From assembly GCF_000468535.1 (NCBI RefSeq), contig NZ_AUQY01000002.1:722888-786887 (forward strand): 64,000 nucleotides of DNA. Reading direction: 5' to 3'. This DNA is from Peptoniphilus mikwangii (GTDB lineage Bacteria > Bacillota > Clostridia > Tissierellales > Peptoniphilaceae). The notes under the pieces are model-generated. The model worked only from the letters and a program-made list of their open reading frames with translations, searched no databases and was not told where the DNA came from. The position numbers and the translations under genes are program-made. Positions 55,447-64,000 of this stretch are shown in pieces; position 1 is the stretch's first letter, and each line of letters opens with the position of its first letter.

Positions 55447-57099
55447 TTACTCCGCAAGAGTTTTCACCTGTTTTATCCTATCTGAAATTCTAAGTGTTGA
55501 ATCTTTATGACTTGCTAATATAACTGCCTTATCTTTAGACTCTTCCCATATAGATTTTAAAATTATACCCTCATTTAAACTATCTATATTTGCTGTAGGT
55601 TCATCTAATAGAAGTAAATCTCCATTTTGTATAAATCCTCTTGCAACCGAAATACGCTGTTTCTCACCTGTCGATAATGAATTCTCGATATCACCGACTT
55701 TAGTATTGTAACCATTTGGAAGTTCTTCTATAAATTCTCCTATAGATGCTTTTCTACAGGCAACTTTTATTTCTTCCATAGTTGCATCTTCTTTCGCTAT
55801 TTTTAAATTATCAAGTATTGTTCCATTAAATAAATGAGTACTTTGTGTTATATAGCAGTGATTTTTTCTCAATGTCTTTGTATTTATTTCTTTTATATTT
55901 ATCTTATTTTCTTCAATTTTACCGCTATCTACATCATAAAATCGCATTATAAGTTTTAACAATGTCGATTTTCCGCAGCCGCTCTTTCCTTTTAAGCCAA
56001 GTATTTCTCCTTTTTTTACAGCTAAATCAAAATCTTTTAATACTTCCTCGGAACCATATGAAAATGAAACTTTTGAAACATCTATTTCTTCAAAGTTAAT
56101 ATCCTTACCATTTACAACTTCTTCCACTTCCGGAACTTCTTCCAACAAAGACATAACTCTTTTACCACATGCAAATGTTGTTACTAAATTATTTGCTAAA
56201 TTTGAAAGTGCAGATACAGGTCCAAAAGAACTCATAAATGCTATTATGGGAACAACAACTTCTATCTTATTTACATATCCGAATTTATATAAATACATTG
56301 CAGAAATTAATATGCAAATATTTCCTATTAAAATTACACTATTTGAAAGAGCCATATTTCCACCATATATTCTGCTGAGTCTTGTTGCAGATCTGCTTAA
56401 TTTTTTTGTATATTCAAGCATCTCACTTCTACGTTCTCCGCCAAACTGATACTGTGCCGACTCTTCTATGCCGTAAAATGTATCAATAATAGATGAATTT
56501 ATATCGCTTAAATTTTTTCTTTGAATATCGCCTATACTCTTTGCTCTATTTGAAGTTATTATAGGTACTATTATTGCCATTATAAGATGAAATATAACAA
56601 GTACTACCGCATATAATATATTTATTTTAAACATTAATATTGTTAAAAATAATGTATGAATAAAAGCTATTGAAATCGGTGAAATTGTATGTGCATAAAA
56701 AACTTCAAGTAATTCTATATCTGAAGTTATAATTGTAATTAACTCTCCTGTATTTGTATTTTCCATTTTTGCAGGAGCAAGTCTTCTTAGAGCTTTGAAG
56801 ACTCTATCTCTTATAATTTCCAAAACTCTAAATGCAACAAAGTGATTGCATAGCTGTTCTAAATACCTAAGCACAGATCTAAGTAATGCAAATATCACCA
56901 AAATTGTAATTAATTTAAAAAAGTAAAATTTGCCGATCATTACTTTTATAAGTGCATATCCTCCAATTACAGGAATTAATGTTGCTATTATATGACCTAT
57001 ACTTCCAAATAAAATTGCAAGAATCATAAATAATTTCAGAGGACTTACAAGAACAATTAACTTTTTTACCAATTGCATATATTCTCTAATCTTACTCAT
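55447..57099 (-). CDS. ABC half-exporter (membrane and ATPase domains)
   Basis: The 550-residue protein has an N-terminal six-helix membrane domain (about 10-300) and a C-terminal ATPase: Walker A GKSGCGKST, signature LSTGEKQR (T replaces G of LSGGQ) and Walker B LLLLDEPTANID. It overlaps the previous ABC gene by 8 bases, so the two form a heterodimer. The pair resembles IrtAB/YbtPQ and CydDC-type exporters-fold transporters. Substrate is unknown; the regulator that follows suggests a metal or siderophore. Confidence 0.88.
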   Translation of the reverse strand: MSKIREYMQLVKKLIVLVSPLKLFMILAILFGSIGHIIATLIPVIGGYALIKVMIGKFYFFKLITILVIFALLRSVLRYLEQLCNHFVAFRVLEIIRDRVFKALRRLAPAKMENTNTGELITIITSDIELLEVFYAHTISPISIAFIHTLFLTILMFKINILYAVVLVIFHLIMAIIVPIITSNRAKSIGDIQRKNLSDINSSIIDTFYGIEESAQYQFGGERRSEMLEYTKKLSRSATRLSRIYGGNMALSNSVILIGNICILISAMYLYKFGYVNKIEVVVPIIAFMSSFGPVSALSNLANNLVTTFACGKRVMSLLEEVPEVEEVVNGKDINFEEIDVSKVSFSYGSEEVLKDFDLAVKKGEILGLKGKSGCGKSTLLKLIMRFYDVDSGKIEENKINIKEINTKTLRKNHCYITQSTHLFNGTILDNLKIAKEDATMEEIKVACRKASIGEFIEELPNGYNTKVGDIENSLSTGEKQRISVARGFIQNGDLLLLDEPTANIDSLNEGIILKSIWEESKDKAVILASHKDSTLRISDRIKQVKTLAE

Positions 57100-58810
57100 A
57101 TTTAATCCCCCAGTTTTCTAAAGCCATTTGATTATCGTAAAGCTTTTTAAATTCACCGTTAATACTTATCAACTCATTATATGAACCTTTTTCTTCAACT
57201 GCTCCATCCTTCATATAATATATATAATCTGAATTTATTGTATATTTTAATCTATGAGAAATCAAAATAATAAGTTTGTTCTTTCTAAATGTATCTAAAA
57301 ATTTCATTATAATTTCTTCACTCTCAGAATCTATATTTGAAGTTGCCTCATCAAATATATAAATCGGAGATTTTTTTAAAATTGCCCTTGCAATAGCAAT
57401 TCTTTGTCTTTGACCGCCGGAAAAATTACTTCCATTTTCAAAAATTAAAGTATCTAATCCATTTTCGTGCTCAAAATATTCCTTTAGAGAAAATTTTTCT
57501 AAAACATACCACATTTCATCATCTGTTATATCTTTATTTCCCATTTGCAAATTATATCTGAGTGTTCCTTTAAATAAATATGGATTATTTGTTACCAATG
57601 TACAATTCTTTAATATTTCTTCTTCCGAAACATTATCGGTATTATTATATAAAACCTCACCTGTGAAAGGAGTGACCTTATTGATTATCAAATTTGCAAT
57701 TGTAGATTTTCCACAACCGCTTTCTCCTACTATATAAGTTATTTTATCCTTACCGAAATTCATATCTATATTCTTTAAAATTGTTCTTTCTTCATTGTAT
57801 GAAAAATTAATCCCTTTAAGTTCTACATTATAATTCTCATCTGTAATTTTACCGTTTCCATCCTTTACATCAGGCATATCTAAAACTCTAAATAAATGAT
57901 CTACTACTCCCATTCCATTCATAGCTATATGAAAAAATGAACCTAAAAGTCTTAATGGCAAAAAGAATTCTGAAGAAAGTAAAATAATTATAATTGCATC
58001 TCTTAAATTGATAGTTGCATTAGAATAATAAAATACTGTCAAAATAATACCAAGTACAGCTCCTCCATATGCAATTACATCAAGTACCGTAATATTATTT
58101 AACTGTACTCCTAAAACACGCATAGTATTCTTTCTAAAATCTTCAGCATATTTATTCAATTTCTTATTATATCCGTCATCTGCATTAAATATAATTAATG
58201 TTACAAGACCTTCTAAAAAATCCACAAATACTTCAGAAAGATCGACATAACTTTTCCACTGCTTTGCATTAATTTTCTTGGCAATCTTTTGTACCATAAT
58301 TATTGCTATCGGAATAAGCGGTATCATTAAAAATAACGCAACAGCTATTTTAAAATTTATCCTACCTATAAAAATAAATAATATAATCGGAGATAACATT
58401 GAATAAATTAATTGAGGTATAAAAGAATTAAAATACACCTCCAAATTTTCAACGCCGTTTACAGATAGTTGAACTACTTCCGCTACATTAAATTTCGTTG
58501 AATATTTCATTCCATAACTATATATCTTATCGAACAAAATTGTCCGAATTTTCTCTTTTATATTAATAGATATATTATTACTGTACTTGCTTATTAAGTT
58601 AATTATTAGTGCTTGAAGTAAAATAACAACTATTAAACTTCCTATTGTAAAAAATAAAATATTTTTATTTAAAAACATTTTCTCTATAAAATTTGCCACT
58701 GAGTAAATCATAAATATATTTAAACAAAGTGAAAATAGTTTTAATATAACAATATATATAACATATTTTCTCTCCTTATCCATCATATTTAAGAGCCTTT
58801 TATTTAACAT
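57092..58810 (-). CDS. ABC half-exporter, partner subunit
   Basis: The 572-residue protein has an N-terminal membrane domain and an ATPase with Walker A GESGCGKST, signature NFSGGQRQRIAIAR and Walker B IYIFDEATSNID, which has the catalytic Glu. Its partner has a degenerate signature, so this heterodimer may have one weak ATP site. It is first in the three-gene operon with a GGAGGTATGT site. Confidence 0.88.
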   Translation of the reverse strand: MLNKRLLNMMDKERKYVIYIVILKLFSLCLNIFMIYSVANFIEKMFLNKNILFFTIGSLIVVILLQALIINLISKYSNNISINIKEKIRTILFDKIYSYGMKYSTKFNVAEVVQLSVNGVENLEVYFNSFIPQLIYSMLSPIILFIFIGRINFKIAVALFLMIPLIPIAIIMVQKIAKKINAKQWKSYVDLSEVFVDFLEGLVTLIIFNADDGYNKKLNKYAEDFRKNTMRVLGVQLNNITVLDVIAYGGAVLGIILTVFYYSNATINLRDAIIIILLSSEFFLPLRLLGSFFHIAMNGMGVVDHLFRVLDMPDVKDGNGKITDENYNVELKGINFSYNEERTILKNIDMNFGKDKITYIVGESGCGKSTIANLIINKVTPFTGEVLYNNTDNVSEEEILKNCTLVTNNPYLFKGTLRYNLQMGNKDITDDEMWYVLEKFSLKEYFEHENGLDTLIFENGSNFSGGQRQRIAIARAILKKSPIYIFDEATSNIDSESEEIIMKFLDTFRKNKLIILISHRLKYTINSDYIYYMKDGAVEEKGSYNELISINGEFKKLYDNQMALENWGIKYE

Positions 58811-58978
58811 ACATACCTCCTGATTTCACAATCTGATTTTAGACAATTTTAAATACATACCTTATATTTATATAAAGAATATCAAAAAGAAATTTATATG
58901 TAAATAATTTTGATATATTTTATCAACACAGAAGCATTTAAAATTTCGTATACTTATTGTCTTTTTAACCTTTAAGGT

Positions 58979-58996
58979 AGTTAACCTATGTTAACT
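58979..58996. promoter_or_regulatory. Perfect palindrome upstream of the ABC pair (candidate operator)
   Basis: AGTTAAC-CTAT-GTTAACT is a 7-4-7 inverted repeat, with further TTAACCT copies at 58965-58971 and 58981-58987. The core has the TTAA-N6-TTAA form seen in some DtxR/MntR-family sites. Regulator identity is inferred. Confidence 0.5.
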
Positions 58997-59027
58997 TAAA
59001 ATTAATCATTCGAAATTTTAACAAAAA

Positions 59028-59049
59028 GACGATTGAAAATTCAATCGTC
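59028..59049. terminator. Hairpin with T-run (second terminator or leader hairpin)
   Basis: GACGATTGAA and TTCAATCGTC pair perfectly around two bases; the minus strand continues CTTTTTG. It could end transcripts from the GMP-kinase-like gene or attenuate the ABC operon. Confidence 0.6.
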
Positions 59050-59145
59050 AAATATTTTTACTTCCTTAAATTAACTTTGGTCAAGATTTACATTAAAAAT
59101 ATCCACCTTAAAATTATCTATCAGCAATTAATTTCGTTACAAAAA

Positions 59146-59167
59146 ATAAAAAAGACGTAAATACGCC
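59146..59167 (-). terminator. Terminator of the GMP-kinase-like gene
   Basis: On the minus strand GGCGT and ACGTC pair around ATTT (one G-T), followed by TTTTTT, right after the stop. Confidence 0.7.
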
Positions 59168-59704
59168 TTATATTTTGCTATTTTCTTCTACTATATCGTC
59201 TATTTCCTTTGCTATTTCTTCAACATTCTTACTTCCGTCTAAAATATAATCTGCATATGGTGAAAAATCTTGTGCGTTTTCCACTCTATTCTTTATTTTT
59301 TGCGGTAAGTCTCCTCTTATCTCCATTCTTTTAATCATTTCTTCTTTACTTAATTTTAAATAAATACATATCGTATTCTTTAAAGTATTTTTAATTTCAA
59401 TTACACCAAATAAATCAATCACAAGGACTACATTTTTCTTACTTGATACATATTTTTCAAGTTGAAGCTTCGGAATCCCATAAAAATTTCCTGCATATTC
59501 TGTAATACCTACAAAATATTCTTCATCATCAAGACGTTTAAACTCATATTTATCTACAAAAAAATAATCTATTGCATTTTTTTCTCCTACTCTCGGTGCT
59601 CTTGTAGTATACGTAATTATTCTGTAAAAATTATCTCTTTTATTTAAAATATTTGCCTGTGTACTTTTACCTGAACCGGAATTCCCTGCTATTAGATATA
59701 TCAT
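59168..59704 (-). CDS. Guanylate kinase-like P-loop protein
   Basis: The 178-residue protein has P-loop GNSGSGKST (7-15), TYTTRAPRVGEKNAIDYFF and EYAGNFYGIP, which align with the GMP-binding parts of guanylate kinase. It is shorter than standard Gmk (about 205) and the lid is reduced. It may phosphorylate GMP or be a specialised paralogue. The gene stands alone. Confidence 0.75.
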   Translation of the reverse strand: MIYLIAGNSGSGKSTQANILNKRDNFYRIITYTTRAPRVGEKNAIDYFFVDKYEFKRLDDEEYFVGITEYAGNFYGIPKLQLEKYVSSKKNVVLVIDLFGVIEIKNTLKNTICIYLKLSKEEMIKRMEIRGDLPQKIKNRVENAQDFSPYADYILDGSKNVEEIAKEIDDIVEENSKI

Positions 59705-59793
59705 TATATCAGTCCCCCATACTTTTGATTAATTATACATTAATTTTATAAAAACAACAATAATATTAAAAAGCATATCATTTTAATTTGTGA

Positions 59794-59799
59794 TATAAT
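59794..59799 (+). promoter_or_regulatory. Extended -10 promoter of the NitT/TauT-type importer
   Basis: TGATATAAT (TG-n-TATAAT) about 35 bases before the ATG, with AAGGGG as ribosome site. No riboswitch fits in the short leader. Confidence 0.6.
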
Positions 59800-59834
59800 T
59801 AGCATAAAATTTTAATAATAAGGGGTTTTAATTT

Positions 59835-60845
59835 ATGAAGAAAAAAATACTCAGTATATTTATTATGCTTGTTCTTACATTCGGGATTATAGGCTGCGGT
59901 AAAACAAGTTCCGAAAATAATTCTGAAAAGAATTCGCCGGCGCCTCAAACTGCTGAAAGTGCCGAAATAAAAATTGCAGCACTTAAAGGTCCTACTTCTA
60001 TGGGTCTTGCTAAACTCTTTGATGACGCTAAAAATGACGTAGAGCAAAAAAATTCATACACTTGTACAATTTTACAAAGTCCTGATGAAGTTGTTGTCGG
60101 ACTTTCAAAAGGTGATTTTGATGTAGCTGCAATTCCTGCAAATTTGGCATCTGTTTTATATAACAAGACAGAAGGTAAACTTCTAAAAGTTGCAAATATA
60201 AATACTCTTGGAGTTTTATACATCGCATCCAAAGATGACTCTATAAAAAGCGTTGAAGACTTAAGAGGAAAGACAATAATTACAAGCGGAAAAGGTGCAA
60301 CTCCTGAATTTGTACTTAGACACGTCCTTTCAAAACACAATATAAATCCAGATACCGATGTAACAATTGACTTTAAAACTGAACATCAGGAAGTAGTTTC
60401 ATCATATATGCTTCGTTCTGACAATTCAGCTGTCGTAATGTTACCTCAACCGTTTTTAACAGTTGCAGAAGGCCTTGTCACAAATCTTTCTCTAAATGAC
60501 CTTTGGCAAGAAGTCAATGATTCAAAATTAGTTACCGGTGTATTAGTCGTAAGAAACGAATTTTTAAATTCTCATAAAGAAGCTTTTGATAATTTTATGG
60601 AAGAATATAAATCTTCTGTTGAATTTGTAAATTCAAATACCGATGAAGCTTCAAAAATTATAGCCGCACTTGATATTGTTCCTGAGCCTATAGCAAAAAC
60701 AGCACTTCCTCAATGTAACATAGTCTATATTGACGGAGCGGAAATGAAAGAAACACTGTCAAATTATTTACAATCACTTTATGATGAAGATGCTAAATCT
60801 GTTGGAGGAAATATGCCTGATGAAAACTTCTACTATGAAAAATAA
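59835..60845 (+). CDS. NMT1/TauT-like substrate-binding lipoprotein
   Basis: The 336-residue lipoprotein has lipobox IIGC, a Ser/Asn/Pro-rich linker and an NMT1-like binding domain (IKIAALKGPTSMGLAKL, LRGKTIITSGKGATPEFVLRH). It captures a small ligand for the permease and ATPase that follow. The family binds thiamine precursors, taurine, nitrate or similar compounds, so the ligand is not set. Its end overlaps the permease start. Confidence 0.85.
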   Translation: MKKKILSIFIMLVLTFGIIGCGKTSSENNSEKNSPAPQTAESAEIKIAALKGPTSMGLAKLFDDAKNDVEQKNSYTCTILQSPDEVVVGLSKGDFDVAAIPANLASVLYNKTEGKLLKVANINTLGVLYIASKDDSIKSVEDLRGKTIITSGKGATPEFVLRHVLSKHNINPDTDVTIDFKTEHQEVVSSYMLRSDNSAVVMLPQPFLTVAEGLVTNLSLNDLWQEVNDSKLVTGVLVVRNEFLNSHKEAFDNFMEEYKSSVEFVNSNTDEASKIIAALDIVPEPIAKTALPQCNIVYIDGAEMKETLSNYLQSLYDEDAKSVGGNMPDENFYYEK

Positions 60846-61566
60846 GATAAAATCTTTTTTGATAGTATTGTTTTGGATTTTTGTATGGCAGATTTTAAGT
60901 CTGTTAATCCCCGAGGAGATACTTTTTGTGTCTCCTCTTAAAGTTATTCCTCAGATTATTAAAATTTTAACTGATAAAGTATTTTATGTCTCTCTTTTCG
61001 CAAGCATTTCAAAAATTACAACGGGATTTTTAATAGGTGTTTTTTTTGCAACCATACTTTCTATAATCTCATATAAGAATACACTCTTTAAGGAACTCTC
61101 GGTTCCTCTAATGATGTTTTTAAAATCGGTACCTGTCGTAAGTTTTATAGTTCTTGCTCTTTTTTTTGTAAGTTCCAAATATTTAAGTATTATAATCAGC
61201 ATGATAATAGCTACTCCAATAGTATATTCAAATTTAATCGAGGGGCTTCTAAGTATTGATAAAAATTATTTGGATATGGCAAAAATATTTGATGTTAGTT
61301 TTAATAGAAAATTGAATTACATTTATCTTTCTCATTTAAAACCATTTATAATTTCCGGCTTATCTCTTGCATTTGGAATGGCATGGAAATCCGGGCTTGC
61401 CGCAGAAGTTATTTCTCTTCCTAATTTTGGAATCGGAACGCTGATTTATAACTGCAAAATATATTTGGATACAGTAAACCTGTTTGCATATACTATAATC
61501 GCAATGATTGTTTGCCATGTACTTGAAAAATTACTTTTATTTTTAATTAGGAGGATATGCAAATGA
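60820..61566 (+). CDS. NitT/TauT-type ABC permease
   Basis: The 248-residue permease has six hydrophobic segments and the EAA-like loop GLSLAFGMAWKSGLAAEVISLP. The ATG at 60820 lies 11 bases after GGAGG inside the end of the binding-protein gene; longer and shorter ATG choices exist (60781, 60835). It overlaps the ATPase gene by an ATGA junction. Confidence 0.85.
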   Translation: MKTSTMKNKIKSFLIVLFWIFVWQILSLLIPEEILFVSPLKVIPQIIKILTDKVFYVSLFASISKITTGFLIGVFFATILSIISYKNTLFKELSVPLMMFLKSVPVVSFIVLALFFVSSKYLSIIISMIIATPIVYSNLIEGLLSIDKNYLDMAKIFDVSFNRKLNYIYLSHLKPFIISGLSLAFGMAWKSGLAAEVISLPNFGIGTLIYNCKIYLDTVNLFAYTIIAMIVCHVLEKLLLFLIRRICK

Positions 61567-62132
61567 AACTTGAAGTTGAAAATCTTACAAAATACTTCGA
61601 TGATAAACTCATTTTTAAAAATGTTACATTCTCTGTCAAAGATTCTGAACGTTTGGCAATAATAGGTAAGTCGGGCAGCGGTAAAACAACACTGATAAAA
61701 ATAATAATGGGGCTTACAAATTCAAACAGCGGTAAAATAATATTTGATACTCCTCCCGAATTTTCTGTTGTATTTCAAGAAAATTTGCTGTTTGAAGAAA
61801 GAACTGTATATGAAAATTTAATATTCTGCTGCGAAATAGATAAAACTACTGCACTTAAATTATTAAGTGAACTTGAACTTGAAGATTATATCAATACAAA
61901 AGTTAAAGCACTTTCAGGCGGTATGAAAAGAAGAATTGCAATTTTAAGAGCTATTGTAAAAAGAGGAAATATCTTTATATTTGATGAAGCAATAAGAGAA
62001 GTTGACGGATATACTGCAAACTTAATAATTTCTTTTTTAAATAAAAGACTAAAAAATGCACCTTTAATTTATATTACACATGATGAATCTGAAATAGAAA
62101 AATTAAACTTTGATAAAATAATTAAACTATAA
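61563..62132 (+). CDS. Short ABC ATPase of the NitT/TauT-type importer
   Basis: The 189-residue ATPase has Walker A GKSGSGKTT and an LSGGMKRRIAILRAIV signature. Walker B is IFIFDEAIREVDG rather than the usual DEPFGALD. It is shorter than the family norm (about 240). The ATG at 61563 is 8 bases after GGAGG. It completes the importer with the two genes before it. Confidence 0.85.
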   Translation: MKLEVENLTKYFDDKLIFKNVTFSVKDSERLAIIGKSGSGKTTLIKIIMGLTNSNSGKIIFDTPPEFSVVFQENLLFEERTVYENLIFCCEIDKTTALKLLSELELEDYINTKVKALSGGMKRRIAILRAIVKRGNIFIFDEAIREVDGYTANLIISFLNKRLKNAPLIYITHDESEIEKLNFDKIIKL

Positions 62133-62134
62133 AA

Positions 62135-62170
62135 ATTTTCCAATTAATATTTGTTTTAATTGGATTTTTT
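62135..62170 (+). terminator. Terminator of the NitT/TauT-type importer
   Basis: CCAATTAA (62140-62147) and TTAATTGG (62156-62163) pair, followed by ATTTTTT. Confidence 0.75.
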
Positions 62171-62193
62171 AATATAATAACTATGGTGATTAT

Positions 62194-63096
62194 ATGAATA
62201 AAATTCTTTTTATACTCAGTACTAAAGCAGGATCATCAGATTTTAAGTCTTTTAAAGAAAACATAATTAATACTTATACAAAGCATAATATGCTGGAAAA
62301 TCTTAAAATCGTTGAAACATTAGATAAAGAACATGCAAAAAGAGCCGCTCAAGAATTTATTGAGCTTCCATATGAAAATAAGATAATATACAGCTGCGGT
62401 GGAGACGGAACACTAAATGAAGTTGCATCGGTAGTATATGGTAGCAATACTGCTCTTGGATTAATTCCAATGGGTACGGGAAATGACTTTTCCAAAAATT
62501 TTGACTACTCAAATTTTAAAATTGAACAGACAATAAATCCAAAAATTTCACCAATTGATATCATTTCAATAAATGATAGAATAAGTGTAAATGTAATGAG
62601 CCTCGGTTTTGATACCTCAGTGCTTAGAAATGTATATATGATTTTAAAAAAATATCCTTTTTTTAAAAAACACAGTTTTATGCTCGGTGCAATTTATTCT
62701 CTGCTAAATATTGAAAGTGATACATTAAATGTAGAACTTAATTTAGCAAATGGAAAATCATTAGTTTTAAATGACACTTACACTATAACAGCACTTTGCA
62801 ACGGCAGATATTACGGAAGCGGTTTTAATCCATCTCCAAACTCGATTTTAGATGATGGTATTTTAGAACTTCTACTTGTAAAAAAACTGTCCCTTCTAAA
62901 GATATTAAACTTACTTCCAAAATATAAAAAAGGAACTCATTTAAATAATAAAAAAGTTGCAATATATGAAGTTACAAGTGGAAAAATTTGTTCAGAAAAT
63001 GAAATATACGCAAACTGTGACGGAGAAATATTTAAGAGTAAATATTTTAATTTTAAAGTTCTTAAAAATTCAATCCTATGGGCAAATTTAAAGTAG
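62194..63096 (+). CDS. Diacylglycerol kinase-family lipid kinase
   Basis: The 300-residue protein has the catalytic motif CGGDGTLNEV and LIPMGTGNDFSKNF of the YegS/DgkB family. It phosphorylates diacylglycerol or a related lipid with ATP. The GGTGATT site precedes the ATG. It is followed by an SDR gene after 8 bases. Confidence 0.88.
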   Translation: MNKILFILSTKAGSSDFKSFKENIINTYTKHNMLENLKIVETLDKEHAKRAAQEFIELPYENKIIYSCGGDGTLNEVASVVYGSNTALGLIPMGTGNDFSKNFDYSNFKIEQTINPKISPIDIISINDRISVNVMSLGFDTSVLRNVYMILKKYPFFKKHSFMLGAIYSLLNIESDTLNVELNLANGKSLVLNDTYTITALCNGRYYGSGFNPSPNSILDDGILELLLVKKLSLLKILNLLPKYKKGTHLNNKKVAIYEVTSGKICSENEIYANCDGEIFKSKYFNFKVLKNSILWANLK

Positions 63097-63104
63097 GTGA
63101 TATT

Positions 63105-63836
63105 ATGAAAACTGTTTTAATAACCGGTGCATCTCGTGGAATTGGGTCTGCCATTGCAAAAAGACTTTCGCTTGAAAATTATAATTTAGTTTTAAATTAT
63201 AACAACAGTGAAAAATCGGCTTTGTCACTAAGAGATGAAATAAGAATTACAAACAAAAACTGTATAGCAATAAAAGCAGATGTATCTAAACTCGAAGAAG
63301 TCCAAAATATGTATTCCGAAATCGAAAAAACATTCGGAAGTGTTGACATCCTTATAAATAATGCCGGAATTTCTTTTACAGGACAATTTCAGGATACATC
63401 TCCTGATATTTGGAACAAGATATTAAACACTAATGTAACCGGGATGTATAATACAATATATACCGTCCTTCCAAAAATGTTATCAAACCATGAAGGTGTA
63501 ATACTGAACTTTTCTTCAATATGGGGTTCACATGGAGCGTCTTGTGAAGTTGCATACTCCACAAGTAAGGGTGCTGTCGAATCGCTTACAAAATCACTTG
63601 CAGTTGAACTTGCTCCTTCAAACATAAGAGTAAATGCAATTTCACCCGGAACTGTAAACACAGATATGATGAAATCATACAGCGCTGATGACATGAAAAT
63701 AATATGCAATGAAATACCGATGCAAAGAATTTCTCAGCCGGAAGAAATTGCAGAATTGGTTTGCTTTTTAATATCATATAAAAATTCATATATGACAGGT
63801 CAAATTATATGTGCCGACGGAGGCATGTGCGTATAA
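63105..63836 (+). CDS. SDR-family oxidoreductase (FabG-like)
   Basis: The 243-residue protein has the NAD(P) motif TGASRGIGSAIA, NNAGI, catalytic Ser and YSTSK (Tyr, Lys), and the C-terminal MTGQIICADGGM. It resembles 3-oxoacyl-ACP reductase but could act on other substrates; no fatty acid genes are beside it. The ATG at 63105 follows AGGTGATATT; a longer frame overlaps the kinase gene. Confidence 0.87.
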   Translation: MKTVLITGASRGIGSAIAKRLSLENYNLVLNYNNSEKSALSLRDEIRITNKNCIAIKADVSKLEEVQNMYSEIEKTFGSVDILINNAGISFTGQFQDTSPDIWNKILNTNVTGMYNTIYTVLPKMLSNHEGVILNFSSIWGSHGASCEVAYSTSKGAVESLTKSLAVELAPSNIRVNAISPGTVNTDMMKSYSADDMKIICNEIPMQRISQPEEIAELVCFLISYKNSYMTGQIICADGGMCV

Positions 63837-63880
63837 AAATACCCTCTTTACCGAATGACCGGTAAAGAGGGTATCTTTTT
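63836..63880. terminator. Bidirectional terminator after the SDR gene
   Basis: ATACCCTCTTTACC (63839-63852) and GGTAAAGAGGGTAT (63861-63874) form a 14-bp stem with a T-run, between convergent genes. Confidence 0.93.
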
Positions 63881-63888
63881 CTCCTTCT

Positions 63889-64000
63889 TTATTTACCTTC
63901 TATGCTTTCAGTATCTTTTAGATACTCTCCAAACTCAATCTCGACTTGTTTTTCTTTTCCGTCTCGAACTATTGTTATCTTTTCTCTGTCTCCCACCTTA
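63889..64000 (-). CDS. HtrA-like serine protease, C-terminal PDZ end (partial)
   Basis: The last 37 codons of a minus-strand gene end in the window: KVGDREKITIVRDGKEKQVE, then IEFGEYLKDTESIEGK and stop. The GDxxxITIVRDGKEKxVEI pattern is typical of the last strand of a PDZ domain in HtrA/DegP-type surface proteases. The protease domain lies outside the window, so another PDZ protein is possible. Confidence 0.65.
   Translation of the reverse strand, partial: KVGDREKITIVRDGKEKQVEIEFGEYLKDTESIEGK

Larger units (their letters stand above)
58811..59167. other. Intergenic region upstream of the ABC pair
   Basis: It holds the leader and regulatory palindromes of the ABC-regulator operon and two terminator-like hairpins. 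No gene is supported. Confidence 0.65.

Noticed and set aside
59705-59834. Possible TPP riboswitch before the NMT1-like gene
   Set aside because: The leader after the -10 box is about 30 bases, too short for a riboswitch.

Overview
The window is AT-rich DNA with short intergenic gaps, AGGAGG-type ribosome binding sites, a long Alu-containing SRP RNA, a CIRCE-controlled groESL and Bacillota-type gene sets. All of this points to a low-GC anaerobic Bacillota, most like the Tissierellia/Peptoniphilaceae. The taxon is an inference from style and gene content, not from a marker match. No phage, insertion sequence or CRISPR array is intact. Two decayed coding fragments are present, one of them possibly the C-terminus of a serine recombinase.

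Region 1 (1-9120) is an iron block on the minus strand. One operon encodes a DUF4418 protein, an ABC ATPase, an FTR1 permease, a P19-type lipoprotein, a DUF2318 Cys-rich membrane protein and two FtsX-like permeases, the last cut by the window edge. It resembles the p19/FTR1 iron systems known from Campylobacter and others. Upstream lies feoA-feoA-feoB plus a 44-residue FeoB-associated Cys-rich protein. Region 2 (9216-17600) has SRP RNA and tRNA-Ser(GGA), birA, a PflX-like radical SAM gene, a nitroreductase, small hypotheticals, and an ECF transporter (T, fused A-A', MptD-type S) whose promoter overlaps a near-consensus Fur box.

Region 3 (17596-33999) carries a PAS-SpoIIE phosphatase, an RlmL-type methyltransferase, a pseudogene with four in-frame stops, a PTS IIC-like permease, a MacAB-type efflux set with a long coiled-coil adaptor, PepC, and a molybdenum block (modABC, moaA, moaC, MOSC, MoeA-like, mogA) without moaD or moaE. 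Region 4 (34431-44615) holds rpmG-secE-nusG-rplK-rplA with two probable L1-binding mRNA sites, trmL, the t6A genes tsaE-tsaB-rimI-tsaD, an Fe-alcohol dehydrogenase and xpt.

Region 5 (44694-64000) holds an M18 aminopeptidase, DMT and MATE transporters, a secreted stalk-repeat protein, groESL, hisS with a free-standing B3/B4 protein, and two ABC half-exporters followed by a DtxR-like regulator. It ends with a GMP-kinase-like gene, a NitT/TauT-type ABC importer, a lipid kinase, an SDR and the end of an HtrA-like protease.

The recurring theme is metal and cofactor handling: ferrous iron uptake, a Fur-boxed ECF importer, molybdate uptake with cofactor assembly, and a possible metalloregulator linked to ABC exporters. 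The observations most worth following up are the Fur-box ECF operon, the FTR1/P19 cluster next to feo, the regulator-ABC exporter locus with its palindromes, and the incomplete molybdopterin pathway.
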